A stretch of 64,000 nt of DNA, from positions 17,159,501-17,223,500 of the forward strand of contig BSBM01000307.1 in assembly GCA_027924585.1 (NCBI GenBank). Reading direction: 5' to 3'. The notes under the pieces are model-generated. The model was not told the origin of the DNA. It was given only the letters and a program-made list of their open reading frames with translations, and made no database searches. This stretch comes from Larix kaempferi. Lineage: Eukaryota; Streptophyta; Pinopsida; Pinales; Pinaceae. The stretch's first letter is position 1. Every line of letters begins with the position of its first letter. A program made the translations under genes and the position numbers. Shown one piece after another: positions 57,974-64,000 of this stretch.

Positions 57974-58399
57974 TCATATGTATGGAGGTATCTTCTTCTT
58001 GGGAATAAGTGGATCATGCTCAAAAAGCATGTGCTTGTACTTGCTCTTCAGACCGAATGTGATGAGAACAAATCCAGAGGTATGAGGATGATCCTGGAAC
58101 CTGTGATTCGAAACAGCTAAGGTAGGATCAAATCCATGAATGTGTAGATAGTCTTTTGTTTTCTCCTTTGAACCATCATAGGTGAGATTATTCCCAAAAG
58201 AACCATCACATGATAGTGATTGCTTGGAATCCAAATTAGATCCAAGACTTGAAAAATGGTTTCTTGAGATCTCCTTTGAACCATTAGAGGTGAGATCAAA
58301 ACTATGAAATGCATGATAAATTATCCCAAGCGAATGGAAATGCCCTACATCTTCAATAAAATTCTGAGAGCATGTACAAATGATCTTACAATAGTACAT
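57974..58399 (-). pseudogene. Minus-strand open frame, unrecognised
   Basis: 141 codons (FDLTSNGSKEISRNHFSSLG, DGSKEKTKDYLHIHGFDPTL), including two near-repeats of NGSKE. It lies downstream of the gag remnant inside the element and may be element-derived. No domain recognised. Confidence 0.35.
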
Positions 58400-58435
58400 A
58401 AGAGGTGAGTGATCAAGGAGAGCGAATGCATTACC

Positions 58436-58930
58436 TCAAATTGCTGATTTAACCTCCGAAACATTCATGAGATCATCATTATGCAAACCAACAGAATCTT
58501 GTGCAAGAGGGGATTTAAGAACATATGCAGTTTCTAAAGTGTGAGCTGGCACAAAATTCGAAATAGAAGATATTGAGAGCATGAGTGTAGAATCTGCAAG
58601 TTCTTCTTCTTTGTGTACAACTTCATTATGAGATATGTTTGATACTGATTCATGATCAGAGAGACCATCAAGGAGGGTGAATACATCAGTGGGCTTGCTC
58701 TTGAAATGGTTTGGACCAATCCCTTCATTTTGTTTGCCAAATATTTCATCCAGATGGACCCATAGCTCTTTTAAAGATTCAACAGAAAGGAAGTGGGTTA
58801 CCATGCAACGATACATAGCATACATCATTGCTGCATAGGCTCTGTCACCTTCATTTAACCAATCATTCTCTTCTTTAGAGGATTCAAACTCTCTTTCAAA
58901 ACAATAATAAAAAAGACCGTGTCTATTCAA
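58436..58930 (-). pseudogene. Copia gag remnant
   Basis: DWLNEGDRAYAAMMYAMYRC then HFLSVESLKELWVHLDEIFG and KQNE resembles the copia gag core in which an LWxxLxxxFGKQ motif is typical. The remainder is unassigned. No zinc knuckle seen. Confidence 0.6.
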
Positions 58931-61227
58931 ATGTGTTGTTTGTGCTAAAAAATGTTCCTTGACTGCAGAAGGAGCATGGCTAGCACATCTTGGAATTGAG
59001 TGATTGATTTGAGTTTAATAAATGGATCAGCAAGACCGAATGAGAAAGGAAAAGGGAATAAACTAACTGTGGATCAAAGATATTCCATTGGGCATGGAGT
59101 CAAAACTTGAATCTCAATGGCTTATAGCTAATAACTGGCTAAATTCCTTTATAATAACTCTGAGGAAAGGTAACTATTATGTTCAGCGCATAAGAGATGA
59201 AAGACAGTTCAAAATGAAGAAACAGTTCACTACGCAAGAGGCATCTATCATATATGAATCTCTAACACAACTTAGAAGAATTAACTTAAAGAATGATTAT
59301 AAACAGAGCATCTGACAGTGATGAATTATGAAAACAACCATTTAAACATAAGTTATAACAGATATAATCAATGATGGAGAGGAGCACCAAAAACATGAAT
59401 TCCTTCACCAATCTACAGAGTATACCGAGAGATAGAACACAGACATGAATGTAGAAAAAAGAAATACACACTGAACAACAGTACCGTAATGAAACTTAGG
59501 TTAAGAAAGGAAGAGCTTCTGTATTAACTTCAAAAAGATAAACAAGTTCTGATACAGTCTAGAAATATCCATCTCACTTTAGTTTGAAGTCCTCCTAAAG
59601 CTCTTTCCAACGTTCCGATTGGAACCCTGGCTTTTAAAGAAAACATCAAAATATATATAAACCTTACATTCACATGCCCCTTTCCAAGACTTGATACTTC
59701 TAGTTTTTCCTAAAAATAGAAGGAAGTTACAAAGAATAAAAACAGTTCAACTACTTTTCTGATCTTCTTGGAATTAAATAAAACAGATGCCAATTGTCTC
59801 GAATTGCTGGAGTTACTAGAAATTTGATATCAATTATTAATTTTAACAAATGCTCTGCCACCTGTGCATTTGTTATCTTCATGCCTGGAAATGCTGATAA
59901 ACGTGATATCAATAAATGATCTGCTTCCTCAATCTCGAGTTATGCTTTGTAACTAATGCCCTGTTGATAGTACTCTGCCACCAGCCATCAGATACTTAAA
60001 TGATGCCCAAAAATGCTCATTAAATTACCAAAAATATGGAGTTGAAAAGAATCAGATCTATCTTAGAAAATCTGGAAATGATCTTTGAAACGTTGCTTTT
60101 GAATCTGAAGTTGATTCTTCAAATATTGTAGTGCTAAGTGCTTGATACTTGATCGCTGAAGTTATAAATCAATCCCTTTTAATTTAGATGAGATTTTGTG
60201 GCTACTAATTTAACTCCTGGAAATTTTGGTTGCCTTCTTTAACAGTCAATAGTCTCTATTAAAATCATGAGAAAAATATCCTGGAAAGAACTCATCTCTA
60301 TCCCTTCTATCATCTCCAAACCTGAGAATCTTCATGCGGCAACAATTACTGAAATGATTTGACACTTGATTGTTTCTGAGTGCGATCTTCTTCTGCAACT
60401 TTTGACACGGTGATAATTTGGATATACTCAGGACGGAATTTTCATTTAGCTTTGAACAATAATGTTTTTTTTAGAATGAGAATATATCCCACATGTAAAA
60501 GGATAAAAATATTTTATGTTCTCACACATGGATGACGTGCAGAGAGTAAGGATTATGGACTCGTGTGGTCTCTTGAGGCTTGGTTTATCCATTAGCGTGC
60601 TTGAATGGATTTTATTAATGAAATTGTAATTATAATATAAGATGAAGATGGTAATATTAATGGAATCAATGTGGAGAGCAAGTGAGAACGAGAGTGGAAT
60701 GGTGAGGTGGATGGTAGGTGAAGTGAGATAATAAGTGGGTAAATAGGTAAGAGAATGAGTGGGATGAGATGAGTGGAATTAAAAATATAAAATCAAATTT
60801 TATAAAATGATTTTATATTAAAAAATAAAATTCCACTAAATGAATTTAGACATGAAAATGGATGAAAAAGAGATAACAAAAGATTTGATGGACTTTGATG
60901 AAGATACTATTGGATTTTCCAATAGCAAAATTTAGCATCTTCCTTTATATCACGCTGTCGGAATCTGAAAATGTTTGTGGAACAAATCTGGTGACAACAT
61001 GTGCTATCATCTTTGGTTTCCACTCATGATAGTTGAATGGAGAAAGAGGAGGAATTCCTTCCGGATTCATGGAAGTTGTTTCAGAAGACCTGCAAAAAAC
61101 AATAGAAAATATCTGCAACTACTACTGCTGCAAAAGTGCAGAAACTTTTGCAACTGCTGCACTCGAAATCTTGATAATAACCTACAAAAAAATATCAGGA
61201 ATGGAGATAGAAAATACTCTCAACATT
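58931..61227. other. Non-coding interior of the minus-strand copia element
   Basis: No RT, integrase or protease on either strand; short frames only. Confidence 0.5.
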
Positions 61228-61238
61228 CTCTGATACCA
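61228..61238 (-). other. Primer binding site (initiator tRNA-Met), minus strand
   Basis: Plus CTCTGATACCA is the complement of TGGTATCAGAG, directly adjoining the LTR start at 61239. Confidence 0.9.
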
Positions 61239-61577
61239 TGTGAAAATCCTCACAACAGATCTAAGAGCTGATGTATACCTCACAAGAAAGATTAAGATTA
61301 AGCATGAAAATAGAAGAAGAGTGGTCAATACAGTATAAAGGAGCAATAGAATTATGATACAGTAGAACTCGGATAGAAGCAGAATAACAACACACACTCA
61401 TTCATTAATCATAATATGAACAAAAAATAATACAATGGTGGAGAGTATTTGAATGCCAAGGTGGCAATTTGAATTAGCTTGCATGGGCATGGCTTATCTG
61501 CACTAGGAGTCACCATCATCATCAGTGGAGTGTCAACAATACACCACTAGGAGTCCTAATCATCATCAGTGGAGTAA
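61239..61577 (-). repeat. 5' LTR of the minus-strand copia element, cut by a Ty3 LTR
   Basis: Matches 56947 onward until GGAGTAA, then switches to TGTTAC of the next LTR. Confidence 0.85.
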
Positions 61578-62502
61578 TGTTACAACATAATTTTCCATCC
61601 TGTTAGCATCAGCACTATTTGGCCTTCAGGATCCATTTTACTGACTCATATGTACTTTATGTCCTTCAGACACACCTTTTTCCTATTTTTCTCCCTGTAC
61701 GTTAGCTGTATCACTTTAGCGGGCGTACCCACGAGCTGCATCACTATAGCCCGTGGGTAGCATGTAAAATGGTAAAAGTCACTAGAAAATTACTTTTTAC
61801 TCCCAAAAAGTGGTCTTAGCGTGACCTTTAGCCCTCCATTTTCCCAATAACGCCTCGATGTGTCCTTTCACTTACCTTTGGAAGGCTATATATTGAGCAC
61901 ATATGGCATATGAAAGAGAGGAGAAAGAGAGAGCAAGATAAATCTAGTGGATTTTTGCCTCATCTTGAGTCTACACATTGATCCTTGTTGTTATGAACCC
62001 CTTATGTTCACCTTCCAAACTCCTTCGATTGTTTGAGTTTTCCATTCCATGGAGGATTGAAGTGGTGGAGGCACAAGTGGAGAGATTCAGTTATTGGTTC
62101 AGATTGGTTGCCGGAAAGAGGTCGTATCACATTGTACTTCTTGTTATTTATTAATAGAAATACTCATATTCTCGTCCATTAATGTTGTGAATGTTGTTTA
62201 TATTACATTGGGTTGCATTTACTTATGATATTATGGGCCATTGCTATTGATGATGTTAATACATTTCATATATTATATGCGCTTGTTGTATATTGGTTGT
62301 TAAGACTAATTCACACATTCAAGTGCATGAATTGAAAGCTTCAATGGGGATCTACATCGAATGTCCGGATCGAGGTTGGTTATATTCTCCGTTTCCTCCG
62401 CATTGTCAATTTTATAGCATTGCATTGGGAATTGAGTTATTTTCTAGTAGTCAGTTGTCTGTTGTGGTCTACCCCAAGCCATAGGAAGTTTTCTCCGTAA
62501 CA
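61578..62502 (+). repeat. 5' LTR of a Ty3 element extending past the window
   Basis: TGTTACAACATAA at the left and TCCGTAACA at the right (925 bp, ends inverted), with TATATATT at 61887-61894, followed by a primer site. It is inserted in the copia LTR; the other end is out of view. Confidence 0.85.
61887..61894 (+). promoter_or_regulatory. TATA box of the Ty3 LTR
   Basis: GGCTATATATTGAGC inside the LTR. Confidence 0.5.
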
Positions 62503-62506
62503 GAAA

Positions 62507-62524
62507 TGGCGACTCCGTTGGGGA
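62507..62524 (+). other. Primer binding site of the right-edge Ty3 element
   Basis: TGGCGACTCCGTTGGGGA, four bases after the LTR end; very like the TGGCGACTCC primer sites reported for Ogre/Tat-type plant elements (tRNA-Arg). Confidence 0.85.
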
Positions 62525-64000
62525 GAACATACACTTTTGGGGATTTTTAGGCTTTAGTCCCTATTTAGAGTTGCTGTGTTTCGAGTCTCTGTGTCATTCA
62601 TTGGCCGTTAGGATACCCTATAGAAAACTGGTTTTTTCTGAGCCATTGGACTCTTTTATTGCTCATTTTCTTTTCCCTGTACGCGGGTCAAGTTTGTTTT
62701 GCCCGCATCTACCCGCCTCTGTTTACACTTTAGCCTGCAGGTACCCGCTGTTATTCCTTCGACAGTAGCGTGTAACTCCAGCTTTGATTGGTTTATGGCC
62801 TTGGGTTGTTGTTGGGTTGGTTCTGAGTGTTCCCGAGTCTTCTTTGGCCTTGTTCCTGACTGTTCCATGCCTTGTTTGTGACCAGAAGCTCTTCTTTCTC
62901 TTTGTTTTGAGTCTAGTTAGTTTACCACCATTTTTGGTTTTTTAGCTCATTACATTGGCTGAGTCTCACTGTTTGGGATGTGCTGGGTTGTCTTAGTGAT
63001 CTACTCTGCATGTTTGTAACCAGATAGGTAGATTTCACTTGCATTTTTCATTTCAATATATTGAAAAGTACAAAAACATAGTTTTGCATTTTCCTTTTGC
63101 TTATAAGTGAAAATACAATTTTTTCTTTTCTTTTATGTACTGCATTTTGCATTAGAGTGCTTGTGCTTTCATTTAGGTTTTGCTTGTGCATTGAAAATAT
63201 AAAAGAGTTGTATTTTTATTTCGAAACCGTTGGATTGATTGTCATTCTAGTGGCATTGCTTTTATTGGATATATGAGTCTAGAGTTTGTTGATGGTGCAT
63301 ACTATTGAGTCATATATACATCATTAGTTTCACAACCATATCCTTTGGTAACCACATCCATTAAAATTAACGCTTAATCTTAAAATTGATTAGAACGATT
63401 TTTATTTATAGGGTACACCAACTAGCATAGGTTTAGGGTCTTGGAATAGATCATTGTGAGTTAACAATCCAAGACTACTAGAAGAAACATTATGTGTTTG
63501 ACTAGGGATTGGTGAAATCCATTGTATACATCGGTGTTCTCAGGAAGCTCTACTCATACCAGAGTTAAGCACGAGGTCATGGGAGGTTGGTTGAGGAGAT
63601 ATCCCTCTGATACTGGTTGAACGTGGGAGATATATCAAGGATTTGTTCATATCTGGGGGTACTGGAGGTTCGTCCTCTTGTGCTTCGGGATTAGCTACCC
63701 TGCCCATATGATGGATCCCACTTGCGACTGTCCCCCTGAGCATTGGTTATATCGTGGTGACCTTAGTTGCCTTACCTAGGTATCGCACAAGGTATTCATA
63801 GTGGTTATACTGCGGGTGTCCTAAGTCAGATAGAGGTCGGACAACACAGTTTCTTGTTGTATAGGGACTTGACCTTGTGCATACAGTGAAGTCTGGGGGC
63901 CTTTATAACTGATTCTGTTACCTTCGGCTATAGTTTGGGAGTATCAAGCCTCTCCTAGGTGAGACATACCGACTCTAGTGTCGGGATCTCATTCAGCCAC
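62525..64000 (+). other. Leader of the right-edge Ty3 element
   Basis: Nearly 1.5 kb after the primer site without gag coding. A long untranslated leader before gag would suit a Tat/Ogre-type element; gag presumably lies beyond the window. Confidence 0.5.

Larger units (their letters stand above)
56947..61577 (-). mobile_element. Minus-strand copia-type element without visible pol, interrupted by a Ty3 LTR
   Basis: The 3' LTR (56947-57787), purine tract, a gag remnant, a non-coding interior, the initiator-Met primer site and the start of the 5' LTR (61239-61577) are seen. The right LTR stops where a Ty3 LTR starts at 61578; the rest should lie beyond the window. No RT or integrase is visible, so it needed a helper. 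Confidence 0.8.

Overview
The window is a plant-type nest of transposable elements with no recognisable host gene, tRNA, rRNA or CRISPR array. A plant nuclear genome is indicated by Ty1/copia LTRs followed by the initiator-tRNA primer site TGGTATCAGAGC, by Ty3/gypsy polyproteins with a second RNase H, and by a Rep/helicase Helitron. Old, deeply nested, stop-riddled copies would suit a large, slowly purged genome such as a gymnosperm; that part is inference.

Layout. 1-3.0 kb: AT-rich sequence without a gene. 3.0-25.1 kb: a minus-strand Helitron (Rep, Pif1-like helicase, EEP endonuclease) split in its helicase by an 18.4-kb minus-strand Ty3 element (4525-22930) with perfect CATAG target duplications. 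That Ty3 element has 5.6-5.7-kb LTRs. Each LTR carries a spliced gene-like unit: TATA box, leader exon, intron of about 730 bp, long exon for a protein of roughly 1,060 residues (globular head, charged helix, coiled coil, C-terminal helical domain) and a poly(A) signal. Its internal region encodes gag, protease, an extra RNase H, RT, RNase H and integrase, all damaged. 25.1-35.0 kb: a 5'-truncated copia element whose RNase H is split by a complete copia element (27316-33678, TSD TGATT). 35.0-38.6 kb: a truncated minus-strand Ty3 gag with its 5' LTR. 38.86-45.90 kb: a third copia element (TSD CTATA). 45.9-48.8 kb: unassigned sequence. 48.8-51.8 kb: a minus-strand Ty3 pol fragment with an RNase H downstream of integrase. 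51.8-56.9 kb: unassigned sequence, a candidate LTR and an RT fragment. 56.95-61.58 kb: a minus-strand copia-type element without visible pol, whose right LTR is cut by another Ty3 LTR (61578-62502) whose body continues past the window.

The three plus-strand copia elements are related. All place 44-49-bp (and longer) tandem repeats between RNase H and the 3' LTR, each with its own repeat sequence. The two complete ones lack protease/integrase coding and share an intron-like spacer instead, so they must have been mobilised in trans. Several stops in these copies are CAG to TAG changes, as expected from decay of methylated CHG sites.

The strongest candidate for something undescribed is the spliced gene inside both LTRs of the 18.4-kb Ty3 element. 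Next are the EEP-bearing Helitron in a plant context and the two different placements of a second RNase H.
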